The notes beneath the pieces were generated by a model, which was not told the origin of the DNA, ran no database searches, and was given only the letters and a program-made list of their open reading frames with translations. The translations under genes and the position numbers were made by a program. From Coenobita brevimanus (taxonomy: Eukaryota; Arthropoda; Malacostraca; Decapoda; Coenobitidae), in the NCBI GenBank assembly GCA_032717465.1, contig CM064653.1, forward strand, positions 36,047,103-36,111,102: a DNA stretch of 64,000 bases, in the 5' to 3' direction. Shown here in pieces: positions 37,620 to 50,141 of the stretch; the first letter of the stretch is position 1; each line of letters starts with the position of its first letter.

Positions 37620-38237
37620 TCTAATTTTTCCTCTTTCTTGCCAATTCTCCTTCTCTCCTTTCCTTCCTTCCTCTCCTCTCCTTCGCCTTCCTTCCCCTCC
37701 CAACCCTTCAGCATGTAATCCCTTCCCAGAAATTTCCAGCTAATCCACCATTCTTAGACCCTTCCTTATGGGCCTTTATTTAAACTCCGTGGTAAGCACT
37801 TCTCCTTGAACCCCTCCTTCCTTCCTTCTTGCCATGTTTTCTTTTTCCCGCTCCTCCTTCCTTCCTTCCATCTTTACCGTCATTCTTTTCATTCCTTCTT
37901 TGTCTCATTCTCTTCTCCACTCCGTTCAATCCTTTCTTCCTTCTTTTTTCCTTCCCCTCCTTCCTTCCTTCATTTTTTTCTTTCTTTTTTTCTTAGCCCC
38001 TTCTTCCCACCCTCTTTTCCTTCCCTCCTCTTTTTTTTTTCTTTCTTTCCTTTTTCCTCCTTTCTTCCCTTCCTCATTTCTTCTGTCCTTCGTCTTCCCT
38101 CTTTCCTTACTTCCTCCCTTTTTCTTGTTAATTTCGCATCCTCTTGTTTCTTCATTCCTTCCTGCTTTTCTCTCTTCTTCTTCCTCTTTTCTTCTTTTTC
38201 CTCTTCCTCATTCCCTTCTCTTCTTCCCTTCTCCTCC

Positions 38238-38298
<61 letters not shown>

Positions 38299-39312
38299 GT
38301 GATTTTTTGTCAATGGAGGTAATGTGGAGGATTGCTCCCCTCATTATCTCCCCACTTCCTTGTCCTCACCTCATCCCTTCTTCCTACCCTCCCCCTCTTC
38401 TCCCCTATTCCCTCCCCTCACCCCTAACTTCTCCTTTCCCTCCCTCAACCCTCCCGTTTTTAATCTACTCCTCTGTAACCCTTACTTCCTATTGTCTACT
38501 CTCTCTCCTCCCCACTATTCTTTCCCCTCCCCTTCCTCTCTCTCCTTTCCCTCGTGCTCCTCTGTGCTCTTCCCTTTCTGATTTCCCTCTGATTTCCCCT
38601 CTTTCAGTCTTCACGTTTCCTCTTTCCTCTTTCCTATTCCTCTTTTCCCTCTCCTCTCCTCCCTTCTCCTTCCTAATCTCTTCTCCCCTCTCCATTCCCC
38701 CCTCCTATTCCTCCTCTTCTTCCCCTCTCCTCTCTTCCCTTAAACACTCCTACTCATATCTCCTCCCTCTGTTTTCTGTTCCATCTCTTGTCCCTATCTT
38801 TCCCACTCTTTCTTCTTTCTCTTCTTTCATCTCTTCCTTCCCTTTTCTCCCTTTCCCTCTTCATCGTTCTCACCTTCCCCGCTTCCATCACTTCCCTCTA
38901 CTCTCTTTTCTACCTTTCCTCTTGGTTTCCTTCTTTCCCCATCCCCCTTCCCCTTCCTCCTTCCATCCTTCCCCTCTTCCCTTTCTCTTCCATCCTTTCT
39001 CTCCCATTTCCTCTTACCCATTTGTCTCCCTTTCCTACTTCTCTTCATTCTCTCACCTCCATTTACCCATCCATGACCTCCTCTCCCTTCTACGTTTTCT
39101 TCTCCCCCCTTCCCTCTTCTATCCCTTTTTCTCGCTTCCCTCCTCACTCTCTTCTCTTCACTTCCGTCTTCCCTCCCTTCTTTTCTCCTTCCTCTCACTC
39201 CTCATTCCTCCCTTCCCTCCCTTTCCCACCTCCATTCCTTCCCTTCCATTCCCTTCCCATCATTTCTTCCTTTTCTTCTCTCCCATTTTCCCTCTTTCCC
39301 CCTTCTCCCTCC
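37620..39312. repeat. 1.7 kb polypyrimidine block with (CT)n
   Basis: C/T DNA with (CT)n at 38240-38295 and one purine island just after it (38296-38335). A 535-codon frame (37806-39413) spans it without any domain. Confidence 0.9.
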
Positions 39313-39339
39313 CCCAAGCATATATACGGTACAGTGGGA

Positions 39340-39452
39340 GAAGTGATGCTAGAGGGAGGGGGGAGAGGAGAGGGAAGGGAAAGGAAGGAGGAAGGGAGGG
39401 GGTAGAGAAATGAAGAGAAAGGGGGAGGTGTGGGGATGTAGGAGCATAAATG

Positions 39453-39520
<68 letters not shown>

Positions 39521-39790
39521 CGAAAATGAAAGTAAAAGTAGAGAAGATTTAGATAGAAAAGAGAAAAATACGATGAAGCAGAGAGGAAAGAGAGGAAGAG
39601 AAAAAGATAACAGAATGATGGCGGGAGAGGAGAGAGAGTGGCTAAAGATGTGAAGAGAAAAATGGAGTGAAAGGAAAAGTAATGCAACAAGGTAAGACAG
39701 GCAGACAGACAGACAAGTAAGAAAATGTAGAAGGGAACTGAAAGAAACCAGAGAGAGAGAGAGAGACAGGGAGAGAGAGATTGGACCACA
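39340..39790. repeat. Polypurine block with (GA)n
   Basis: (GA)n at 39456-39517 within GAAAGGAG DNA. Strand polarity flips from pyrimidine to purine at about 39312-39340. Confidence 0.88.
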
Positions 39791-40149
39791 ACCAAATTGA
39801 AATCAAGGGGGTGAAAACACTAATCCCTCCCCATCAGAATAATCATATGTCTACGTGGCTAATCTCTCTCTCTCTCTCTCTCTCCATCTTTTTTCCCAAT
39901 TATATCTTCATCTAACTAAAAAAAACAAGCTCATGCATATTTGGTTGGCCACATACTTTCCCTTGAGTCCCCCTTGTTAATGGAGGTTTGGAATATATTA
40001 TGTAGAGAGGCGGTGTTATGTAAGGTTTTTATCTATGGTTTCCTCGGATTTATTACCCTCTGGAACTCAGCTTGGGGTGGGTGTTTTGGTATTGTTGGTG
40101 TCTGTCTGTCTGTCTGTCCACTTGTCTGCGTTTGTTTGTTTATTGGGTT

Positions 40150-40510
40150 GCAGAAATAGTAATCCATCCATCCATCATCTACTCCTTTACTCCTACATCA
40201 GGCGCGTATTAGACTAGGACTATGCCATTCACTCTAGACATTCGTGGCGAGAGTGACCATTCTGTTGTCCCTGAGCGGCAGTATGTCAGCACTAAACCGT
40301 AGCCTCCGTCTGAACACTCCTATGGGCATCACCCTGTTTTAGCACCTTTACCCACTAGATCGCCTGGCGTCGATCTGTTGGCTATGTGGTTACCACCCAA
40401 CGTAGTAAATATAGTCCTGGATTGCAGGAAACATTTGGCTTGTCACTCAGTACACTGACCGAGCAGATGGTGGTCACCTCCACCTGCCACTTAGTGGGAG
40501 GATTGTGATG
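40150..40510 (-). mobile_element. SINE-like element, copy C (antisense)
   Basis: Read on the minus strand, the element starts near 40505 with GTGGCAGGTGGAGGTGACCA. It has the central domain (GAGTGACAAGCCAAATG, then GGGTGGTAACCACATAGCC at about 40379-40397). A tRNA-arm-like phrase, GGCGATCTAGTGGGTAAAGG, is followed by ATGCCCATAGGAGTG and TACTGCCGCTCAGGGACAAC. It ends near 40154 with (GGAT)n. The 3' half is co-linear with copy D, and its tail differs from copies A and B. Non-coding. Confidence 0.65.
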
Positions 40511-41490
40511 GGAATTTGTGGCGATGTTTATGTTGATTCAAAAAGTAAGTGAATTTTGGTGAACATTAAACATTTTTAAAAGTCTCTCTAAATCATCATG
40601 TTTGTTAGCTTGTCTATCTGTCTTCACTGTTACCGAAAATACTACTTGTTTGGACATAACGAGAATTTGTGGGAAAATTCCCACAAAGACAGTGGTAACT
40701 TTCATCTTATCGTCCGTTTGTGTTCGCCTGATGTAAGTGGGTCACTCCCACAGCTTGAATATTAAGTAGTGATGGCATAAACTGCAATGAGCCTTATTTG
40801 TGAGGTAGAAATGAGCCTCCTTGACTACTAGTTAAAGTGATCCTCCAGCCTAAGTAAAACTGGTCATGAACGGAGCAGTAAAGAGTTGGGGATATTCGTT
40901 CGGTACTAACAAACGAGCTGTCCTACCTGCGTGGAGGTGATGGACGGTAATTAAGACACAGAACAGAGGTGTGGACTAGCCCCAGATTTTTAATGAAAAT
41001 TTCTGAAGCATGTGATGACTGAACGTGACGAAATTCCTGCATCTTTGCTGACTGCACTCTGGAATGTGGTATGCAGCCTGATCCTTTCTAACAGTTACAG
41101 GTGGGATTTGCTTACACCTTCATGCACTCAGTATAACTAACACGGTCGTAAATTCACTACAGTCTGCTCTTTTAGATCCAGTTATTTGTATCGCTTTGGT
41201 TTAACAGTGTCTGGGTAAAAGTGTGCATTTTTGTAGATGTTATTAATTATGGGAGTTTCATTTAAATTTTCTTCTCGATTTAGCCTTTGAGATCGAACCA
41301 GAATTTTCAAAAACCAGAAGTAGGTATTATTTTAGCAATCACGGGCTCCCATGACTCGCTTTCAGCTGCATAAAATAATGTGAAGGTGGGTGACTAACAT
41401 ACTACGTCGCCCCTGCAGCAAGACGGTTAATATGCCAATAGTCTTAACATTCAGGTTTCTTTTACTCACTCACCTTTATGGAAGAATTTA
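40511..41490. other. Unique-looking DNA, no gene recognised
   Basis: Nearly 1 kb of balanced, non-repetitive DNA. Stops are frequent in all frames and I see no RNA gene or domain. With 57.0-57.9 kb it is one of the few stretches here that could be single-copy. Confidence 0.4.
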
Positions 41491-41494
41491 CCCC

Positions 41495-43215
41495 CCCCCT
41501 ACCGTCCCCCTCCTCCTCCTCCTCCTCCCTCTTTTCTTCCATGTGAACAAGTCCGTACAGTGCAAGAGTAAGAAACCGGAATATACCCTTCTGCTTCATA
41601 TTCTAGTTTCTTATTTTTATTATAGCTACTCTTTGTATGATGATGATGATGATGAACCTCTTGATTTACGTCCCTTTCACCCCATTCCCTCCAAACCTCC
41701 CTCTCTTTACCTCCCATGTTCCTCCACTTTCTCTCTCTCTTCTGCTCCACATCCCCTGAATCACTCTTTAACACCCAGACCTCATTCCTTAATCCCCCTC
41801 TTCCTTCTCTTCCACCTCGTTCACCCCCATCATTCACACCTACACCACTTCCGACTCTCTCTCTCTCTCTCTCTCTCCACTGCACTCTTTTCTTTTTCTC
41901 CCCACTCTCCTTCTCCCCCTTGTCTCTCACCCATAACACCAGCCCTGTCCCCTCCCCCCCTCCACCTTCACTCCTCTCCCTCTCCTCTCCAAATCCCACT
42001 GTTTCTTTTCCCTCCTTTCCTAGTTTCCTCTCCACCCTTTTCCATCGCACACTTCCTCTACCCTCCTCTTCCACCTCAGTTTCTCCCTTTTCCTCCCCAC
42101 TCTCCTTACCTGCATCCTCCAGTCCCACTACTTTCACCCCTTTCACTCCTCCCCACTCACTTTACCTCCCCTTATTATTCTCCCCAACCCCACTCACTCC
42201 CAATCCCTCCTATCACCAGCCCCCTTCTTTCCTCCCCAGTCTTCTTCCCCTCTACCCTCACTTCCGCTTCCCCTCATCCCCCATTCTTCCACCTCACTCA
42301 CACTGCCTCTCCCCCGCCATCTTCTAGCCCACTCCCACTCATCTGGTCCTTTTGTTTCCCATCCCACTTACCTCATCTCTCCGCCTCACTCCTCTCTTCC
42401 CCTCCTGCACTCTCACCTCATGTTTCCTCTTCACGTTTCTTCCCCTCATTCGACTCTCCCCTTTTCCCCATTCTCCCACCTCTTCCACTCAGTCTTCCTC
42501 CTCTCTTACCCCACTCACACTCCCTTTAACCCCCTCCTTCCGTTCCACTTAGCCCACCTCTCATTCTGACTTATCTTCCACTCCTCCCCCTCAACCTTCT
42601 TCCCCTCGTCACCCACTCCCACTCCTCCAAACCCCTCCTCTCATATCTCACCTATCCCACATCTTCTTAGTACACTTCTCCCTCCCACTCACCCCCTCAG
42701 TCCTCTTCTCTCCCATCCCATTTACCTCTCCTTTCCCTCTTACTCTTCTCTCCATTCTCCCACATTCCTTCCCCCTCCGCATTTCTCTCACCTCTCCCCT
42801 TCATTCCTTCTCTCTCATTTCCACTTGCCCTCATCCCCACCTTTTCTCGCCACTGCCGACTCCTCTCTCCAACACTCCTCTCCCATTCACCCCAGTCCAC
42901 GCCTTTCCTTTTATATTCCCTTCACTCCTCCAGTACTCTTCCCTCCTCAATTACTCCCACTCTTCTTCTCCTCCTCTTCCATTCCCACTCTTCTTCCCCT
43001 TTTCTCCCTCCCCAATTCCCCTTCTTCTCATCCTATCCCTCCCCTGTTCCCCTTCTTCCCCTCTTCTTCCTCCCCAATTCCCCTTCTTCCCCTCCTCTTC
43101 CACCTTCATTTCCCCTCATCTTACCTTGTCCTCCCCACTTCCTGCACTCTTCCCCATCCCCTTTCTCCCCCACTCCTCCTCTCGCAGCGCCCACCTCCCC
43201 CTCCTCTCACTCTAG
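41495..43215. repeat. 1.7 kb C/T-rich block
   Basis: CCCTCC, CTCAC and TTCCCC DNA, with (CTC)n near 41509-41530, (GAT)n at 41638-41656 and (CT)n at 41857-41878. The right part has a loose CCTCCCCACTC-type repetition. Frames of up to 379 codons are compositional. Confidence 0.85.
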
Positions 43216-43379
43216 GCACCGTAAGAGGGATGGAATAGCAATGAGTGTGTAAGCCTCTGTGACAACACACTTACACTCCCCGCCTGAAAAATGTTGATGT
43301 ATTCAGAATCGGGGAGTGCTCCTTTCTGACGGCAAGGCTTTCATTTTTACCTTCATCCCTCCTGATTCGTCCTCACCTA

Positions 43380-44040
43380 TCCAACTTATATTAACCCTAA
43401 CCTAAACTACCCCAACCTAATGAAGACAAGCCTAGCCTACAATTAACCTACAAAGTCTGACCTACTGCAGTTCAACCTACTTTATTCTATCCTGACTCAT
43501 TCTGTCCATACCCAACCTTAACATAATCCATCTTTATCTAAGCTGACCTAACATAGCCTACTATTAACCTACCCCTTTTGACCCAACCCAGCCTAGTCTA
43601 GCCTATCATGTCTCATGCTGACCTGACCCAGTTTGACCTAACCTAACGAACCAGTCCCAGACAAACCTACCTCAGGCCTACTCAGGTCAGTCTAATGAGA
43701 TGAAACTTGTGCAGAGTCAGGAAGTCTAAGTTAACCCAACTCCACCTAACTTAATGCACCCAAATCCAAAACTATCATCATCTCCATCCCAACCCAGCCT
43801 AAGTAAGTGGGACCCAAACCAACGCACATTATATACAGTCAGACGTAATCCAACCAGACCCAACCAAATGTAACCCGAACGATTCCTAACCACACCAAAC
43901 CAAACCAAAGTCATCCTAACCAGACCAAAGCTAAGCCAACCCAAACCCACTCCAGACCCGAGCTGTTGTGGTAGGTCCCAATTTTGAGGCCTAACCCAAC
44001 CCAGCCCAACCAAACCCAACCCAACCCAAGCCAGTCTACC
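43380..44040. repeat. CCTAAC/CCAACC-rich degenerate DNA
   Basis: AACCTAAC, GACCTAACC and AACCCAACC phrases are dense but never form a clean tandem of CCTAA. It resembles a decayed pentamer/hexamer array. Confidence 0.65.
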
Positions 44041-44159
44041 CGGAACTGGTGTGGTTGGTATTATTTTTAAGGACTAAGCTTCCTGGCAATTAATTAATAC
44101 GGGATCAAAGTTTCCTGGAGAGGGCCGTCGATCCGCAGGTCTGGGTTCCATTGATTGCT

Positions 44160-44760
44160 TTAATTCGGGGCTGGGTGGTGATTGGTGATTGGGTGGTGAC
44201 TGGTGATTGGGTGGTGATGGGTTATTGTGTTATGACTGGTGACTGAATGAGTGGGTGATGACTGGGTTATGTTTGGTGACTGGGTGTTGATTGGTGACTG
44301 GGTGTTGATTGGTGACAGGGTGTTGTGACTGGATGTTGATTGGTGACTGGCTGATGGCTGTAATTGGATGATGATTGTGACTGGGTGCTGATTGGTGATT
44401 GGATGATGGTAATGTTAGGGTGTTGATTAGTGATTGGCTGATGACTGGTGATTGAATGGTGACTGGCCACTGAGTGATGATTGGCGATTGGGTGATGATG
44501 GATGATTGAGTGATTGGGGGCTGACTAGTGATCGGGTGATGATAGGTGACTGGATGATGACTGGTGATTAGATAATGGATTGCGATTGGTGATTGAATGA
44601 CTGATGGTGAAGAATTAAGCTGTCAGGTTAGGATGGATAGTTAGATGATGTTTTGAGGATTGGTAGCTGATTAGATGATGACCGGTGATGATTGGTGATT
44701 GTGGTGATTGATTAGTGGTGGTTGAGGTTGTGGTGATTCATTAGTGGTGATGGTATGTGT
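44160..44760. repeat. 18-bp minisatellite, degenerate
   Basis: The unit TGACTGGGTGTTGATTGG is clearest at about 44275-44350. Drifted copies such as TGATTGGGTGATGACTGG fill the rest. Confidence 0.85.
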
Positions 44761-44799
44761 AGTGGGGGATTTGGGGTAAGTGGCTGGTGGTTGTGTACG

Positions 44800-44962
44800 T
44801 GTTCATGATTCAGTGTGTTCTTGATTCAAAGTGTTCAGGATTCAGTGTTCATGATTCAAGGTGTTTATGATTCAGTGTTCATGATTCAGAGTGTTCATGA
44901 TTTGAAAAGTTCATGATTCAAAGTTCATAATACAGTGTTCATGATTCAAAGTGTTCTCGGGC
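44800..44962. repeat. 16-bp tandem repeat
   Basis: About nine units of GTGTTCATGATTCAAA with variants. Confidence 0.85.
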
Positions 44963-44974
44963 AGTTATGAACGA

Positions 44975-45069
44975 ATAACCTCTTCCTTACGATGACGTCT
45001 GTGAAACACAAAATGTTAACTAGTCGAATCCAAAAATAAATCACTAAGGAAGAGGCGCTAGGGAGCTTT

Positions 45070-45078
<9 letters not shown>
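44975..45078. mobile_element. MITE-2 copy, short
   Basis: AACCTCTTCCTTACGATG on the left is an inverted match to CACTAAGGAAGAGG on the right. The right arm (45033-45061) is the same terminal sequence as 33281-33308, including AAATAAATC and GGCGCTAGGGAGC. The loop is about 45 bp, so this copy is internally deleted relative to the 33-kb copy. A (GA)n array starts directly at its right edge. Confidence 0.6.
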
Positions 45079-45119
<41 letters not shown>

Positions 45120-45627
45120 GATAATGCAAAATCAGGACAAAAGAAGAAAGAAAAATAAAGAGAACAGGAAGAAGAAAAATAAAATAATGATGGGAGAAAA
45201 ATTCAGGATATTCAGATGAGAAGAGGAATAACAATAAAGAAGAGAGAGATAAAGGAGAGAGAGAGAGAGGGAGAGAGAGAGAGAGAGACGGGGGAGAGGA
45301 GGAAGAGGAGGAAAGATGAATGGAAAGGAATGGGGAATATGGGCAGTAGGGGAAATGAGGAAAAAAGAGGAGAAAGAGAGAGAAGGGCGGAAACTGAGGG
45401 TTGGTGAATGAGAGAAAGAGATAGCTAGATTGATGGATGGATGGATGGATAGATAGATAGATATGTAGATTGATTGATTGATAAATAGCTAGAAAAAGAG
45501 GAAAATGAGTAAATAGAAGAGAGAGAGAGAGAGAGAGAGAGGCAGTAGTACAGGTACCTTGTGTGTGACAGGCAGACAGACAGACAGGGATTGATGGTGA
45601 TAGAAAGATAAATGAAAGTGAAGGACG

Positions 45628-45677
<50 letters not shown>

Positions 45678-47895
45678 GGAATGGAGCGGGCATTTGGCAA
45701 GCAAGAAGACAGGGAGCATGCAAGAAGGAAGAGGAGGAGGAGAGGAAAGATAGGGAGGAAAGGAAGAAAGGGAAGAAGAGAAAGATGAGGAGAAATAAAG
45801 GGAGGAGAAGACAAAGAAGAAGAGGAAGCGAGGAAGGAAAAGGAAAACTGAAAAGAGGAAACAGGGCAGAGAGAGGAGGAATACAAGGGGGAAGGAGGAG
45901 GAATGGAGACAGATTGGAGGAAGATGGGAGAAGAATGGAGGAAAGGAGGAGGCGGGAAGAAAGAAGAGATGGAGAAAGGAAGAGCAAGAAAGGAGATGGA
46001 CAGTGGGGGCAGAAGAGAGGAGGAGGAGGGAAGAATAAGAGAAGAAAGGAAGAAGGAAGCCAGAAGCGAGGCAGGAATGTAGGAGGAGGAAGATAGGAGA
46101 AAGAGAACAAGCGAGGAGGAAAAAGGAAGATGAGGACAAAACAGGAGAGAAGAAAGGGAAGGAAGGCGGTAGAGATAGGAGGATGGAAGGAAAATGACGA
46201 GAGATGTAAAGACGTTGAAGGCAGAGAAGTATGAGATAAAGAGGAAGAGGAGGAGTAGAAGAAGAAGGAGAGAGAGAAAGAGAGAGAGAGAGAGAGGAAG
46301 GCGGTGACAGCTTGGTGGAGGTATTTTTGGAAGCTGTCTTATTTCTCAGTCTCTCTGGGTGGAGGAAGGGAGGGATTTGAGAGGGGGAGGCTAGGAGAAA
46401 GGGTGTGATGGAAGGGGAGGAACGGAGAGGGGATTGAAGGAGGGAGAGAGAGGGAGTGGGAGGGGGAGGAAATTAGAGAGGGGGTAAAAGAGAGAGAAGT
46501 GAAGAAGGGAAGGGGAGGGAATTGGAGTGGGAGGAAGAATAGAGGAAGGAGGGGAGGGATGGGGAGTAAGAATTGGAATCGGTGGGATGTAGAGGAGTGG
46601 GAGGGAAGAGGAGTGGGGGAATATGGAGGTGGGAAGTAAGGGAGGGAGAGGGAATGACAGGTAGGGAGAGGGAGGGGTGGGTGGGAAATATAGGTAGGAA
46701 AGAATGAGAGAAAGATGGAGAGAGAAAGATTGTGAGAGAGAGGGAGTTGGAGAGGAAGAGAGAGTGATAGGGGGGGAGTATTTGGAGAGGGAGAGAGGGA
46801 GGTAGAGAGTGGAGGGAGAGTGGGTGAAGGTGGAGAGAGGGAATGGGAAGATGTGTAGAGGAACAGAGGGAGGAGAGAAAAGAAAAACAAAAGTAGAGAA
46901 AAAGTGGGAAGGGGAGTTTTGGAGGTAAGGGGAGAATGAGAGAGAGAGAGAGAGAGAGGAGGGGAGATAACATGAAGAGGGAAATTGTGGATAGAGAACG
47001 ATAGGCAAGAGGAAGAGGAAGGAAAAAGAAGAGGAAGATGACAAGAAGAGAATTAAGAGGTAAGAAGAAGAGGATGCGGAAACTAAGAAGTCACTGGAGT
47101 CAAGGGTGGAATATAAACCAAGAGGAAGAGAAGAAGAAGGAGGAAGAAGAAGAAAATGGGAGAAAAGAGAAGAAGAAGGAAGAAGAAAATGAAAAAAGAA
47201 GAAACTGAAGAATAGAAATAGGAAAGTAGAAATATGTACAAACGAGGAAGACAGTGAGAAGAGGGAAGAGGAGAAGAAGGAAACTGTGAAGAGAAATAGG
47301 AAGGAAGAGGAAGATAAGCAGGAGGAAGAGATTGAAAGAGGATAGGAATGTAAGAAGAAGGAGAGAGGAAAAGAAGAAGAATATAAGACCAAGAGGAACA
47401 GAAAAAAAGAGGAAAATAAAAACAGTATATGGGAGGGAAAGAAGAGGAAATGGGAAAAGGATATAAGAAGAAGGAAAAAGATAATCAGAGGAAGATGTTA
47501 CAAAGAGGAGGACGAATGAAGAGGACAGAGAAAGAAGACGAAGGAAGAAGGTGAAGAGGAAAATAAGAGGAGGAAGAGAAATGATGTGAACGAAAAGGAG
47601 TAGGAAAAATACCAGAAGAAGATTAGGAGAAAATAAGTCAGAGAGAAAGACAAAAAGAGGAGAGGAGGAAACAGAAGAAATAAGGAAGGAAGAGGAAAAG
47701 GGAGATCAGAGGAAGAGCGAGGAAAAAATACAAGGAAAAAAGAAAGAAAGGAAGAAAACGGAAAAAGGGAAAGATTAGAGAAAGACTAAGAGGAAAGCCA
47801 AAGAGGACGATAAGAAGTGGAGAGTCGGAGGTTAAGAGAATAAGACAGAGGAAAAAAAGGAGGAGGAGGAAGAGGAAAAGCAACAGAATATACAG
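45074..47895. repeat. 2.8 kb polypurine block with (GA)n arrays
   Basis: GA arrays at 45074-45116, 45521-45541 and 45631-45674 are embedded in GAAGAGGAGGAAG DNA. Short (GATG)n and (GATA)n runs lie at 45432-45463, and GGCAGACAGACAGACAG is at 45571-45587. Minus-strand frames of over 300 codons are compositional. Confidence 0.9.
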
Positions 47896-48900
47896 GCTAC
47901 AAAAGAGGAAGATAAGAGGAAGGAGGGAGGGAAGACGAAGTAAGAGGAAGAGGATATTGAGGAAGTGAGGCCAGCTGGTGGGAAGTTAGGATCGTGAGTT
48001 TGGGGAAGGAGTGAGCAGTGGGGGAGACAGGGGAAAAAGTGAGGAAGTTAGTGTTTGGGGAGTGGGGGAGGAGGGAGGGGGAGGAGGAACGGGATGGAAT
48101 GGAGTAGTGGGAGGGAAGGAGGGGGAATGGGGGAGGAGGGGGCGAGAGTGGGGAGGAATGGGAGTGGGGAAGGGGAGTATGGAGAACTGGGAGTGGGGTG
48201 AGGGAGGAAGGGAATGGGAGTGGAGGAGGGCGAGTGGAAGTGTGGTAGGAGGGGAGTGGAGGAGGAGGGGAAATGGTGTGGAGAAGGAGGGGAGATGGAG
48301 TGAAAGAGGAGGGGAGATAGGAATGAAAGGGAGAGGAGATGGAATGGAGAAGGGAGTGGGAAGGGGGAGTGGCAGTTTGAGTGGGCCCAGGGGTGGAGTA
48401 GGTGTATGAGGAGAGGAGAGTGGTAGTGGGGAAAGAGCGAAGTGGGAGTTGGGGAGGGGGAAGGGAGTGGGAATGGGGGAGGGGGAGGGGAGAAGGCGAG
48501 TGGGAGTGGGTGTGGGGAGTGGAATAGATGTGGGGAGGAGTGGAGTGGGAGTGGGGGGAGGGGAGTGGAGTGGAATTTTGGAGGAAGGGAGTGGGTGTGG
48601 GGAAGGAAGGGAGTGGGTATGGGGAAGGAAGGGAATGAGAGTGGGAAAGGAAGAGTGGGTGTGGGGGAGGAAGGGAGAGGGAGTGGAGAAAGAAGGGAGT
48701 GGGTGTGGGGGAGGACGGGAGAGAGAGTGGGGGAAGCGGGAGTGGGAGTTGGAGAGGGAGGGAGTGGAAGTAGGGAGGAGGGGAGTGGGAGTGGGGAAGA
48801 GGGGAGTAGGAGTGAGAAGGAAGGAGTGGAAGTGGTGGAGGGGAGAGTGGGAGAGAAGAGAAGGAGACTAGGGAGAGGGAACTAAGATAGAAGGAGGAGT
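47896..48900. repeat. G-rich GGGAGTGGGAG minisatellite-like DNA
   Basis: Degenerate 18-24 bp units such as GGGAGTGGGTGTGGGGAAGG are densest at about 48590-48820. Runs of three or more G are frequent enough to expect quadruplex potential. The 430-codon minus-strand frame is proline/serine repeat sequence. Confidence 0.85.
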
Positions 48901-49310
48901 AGGAGGAGGAGGGGAACAGGGAAGAGTTGAGAGGAAGTCGGAATTGCAAGTTAAATTTGGAGGACAGTGAGTTAGGAGAGAGGGAGGAGATACGAGGGAT
49001 GGAGAGAGGGAGGGAAGGCGGCCAGGAAGAGAGAGAGAGAGAGAGAGGGAGGAATGTGAGTGAATGAGGGAGGGAGGGAAGTAAGGGGGAATGAGGGAGG
49101 AAAGGAAGAGATATAGGTGAGTGAGGGAGGGAAGGAGAAAGGATATATAGGGGAGGAACTGGGTTAGGGAGAGAAGACACAGAAAGCAAGGAAGAAAAGA
49201 GGGAAGGTAGGAAGAAATAGGAGAAAGGGGAGGGAAGGAGGGAACTTGAGAAGGGGGGATAACGGTAGGGGTGAAGGAGAGAGAGGAAAAGTATGATAGA
49301 GAGAGGGGAA
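48901..49310. repeat. Purine-rich GGGAGGGAAGG DNA
   Basis: Continuation of the purine block with (GA)n at 49027-49045. Confidence 0.8.
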
Positions 49311-49460
49311 ACAGGGCGGAATCCATCACTAAAAAAAAAAAAAGAAAAGGAGCGGAATTATAGCAGAATTATCACTTCATCAATTTATACAGTCAAATCA
49401 GAATGCACTTTCATTACACCTGCGACTCCCTTAGCGCGTACCGGGTGCTGTGTTTTGAGC

Positions 49461-49525
<65 letters not shown>
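49461..49525. repeat. (GT)n microsatellite
   Basis: About 32 GT units. Confidence 0.97.
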
Positions 49526-49526
<1 letters not shown>

Positions 49527-49896
49527 CAAAGTAACTCAAAAATTGTTTATGATACAATAATACAGGGAAGCACTGTTTGCAATAAACTATTTAATGCTAA
49601 TGATTTGGGAAGAAACTGCCTTTTTATCGTGACTAAATCTGCTTAAAATAGAGGTGGAGTAACGCCCCCTTCACCCACCCAGTTCCCTGCCTGGGCAGGA
49701 GGAAAGGAGGAAGTATGAGGGCAGAAGGAGGGAGGGAAGAAGTATGAGAGAGAAGGGATGGTATATAGAAGATGTGGTGGAAGGAGGAAGGAAGGAAGGG
49801 AGGGCGGCAGTATATAATAAGCAGAAAGTTACACAAACTTTCAAAGATACACAAACCACATAAACCCTCTGGCCCTGTTGGAATGGAATATGTTCT

Positions 49897-49923
49897 AGTA
49901 ATAATAATAATAATAATGATACC

Positions 49924-49956
<33 letters not shown>

Positions 49957-50104
49957 TATGATTATAATGACAATGCTCATGATGATGATGATTAATATTA
50001 TTCACCCAGTCTCAACTTACCCCATATTAGCAGGAGCGTAGGGGTCCGGGGCTAGGCTACTCAGTCCCGACATTATTATTACCGGTATCGTTATTATTAT
50101 TATA

Positions 50105-50141
<37 letters not shown>

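Noticed and set aside
37806..39413. A 535-codon plus-strand open frame
   Set aside because: Same cause: polypyrimidine DNA. The frame runs through a perfect (CT)n array and into G-rich DNA with no change in character.
43380..44040. True interstitial telomere array
   Set aside because: No clean run of the TTAGG/CCTAA pentamer could be found, only dense CCTAAC-like phrases. It is kept as a weak finding.
47897..49189. A 430-codon minus-strand proline/serine frame
   Set aside because: It is the complement of a G-rich minisatellite-like block and lacks any non-repeat segment.
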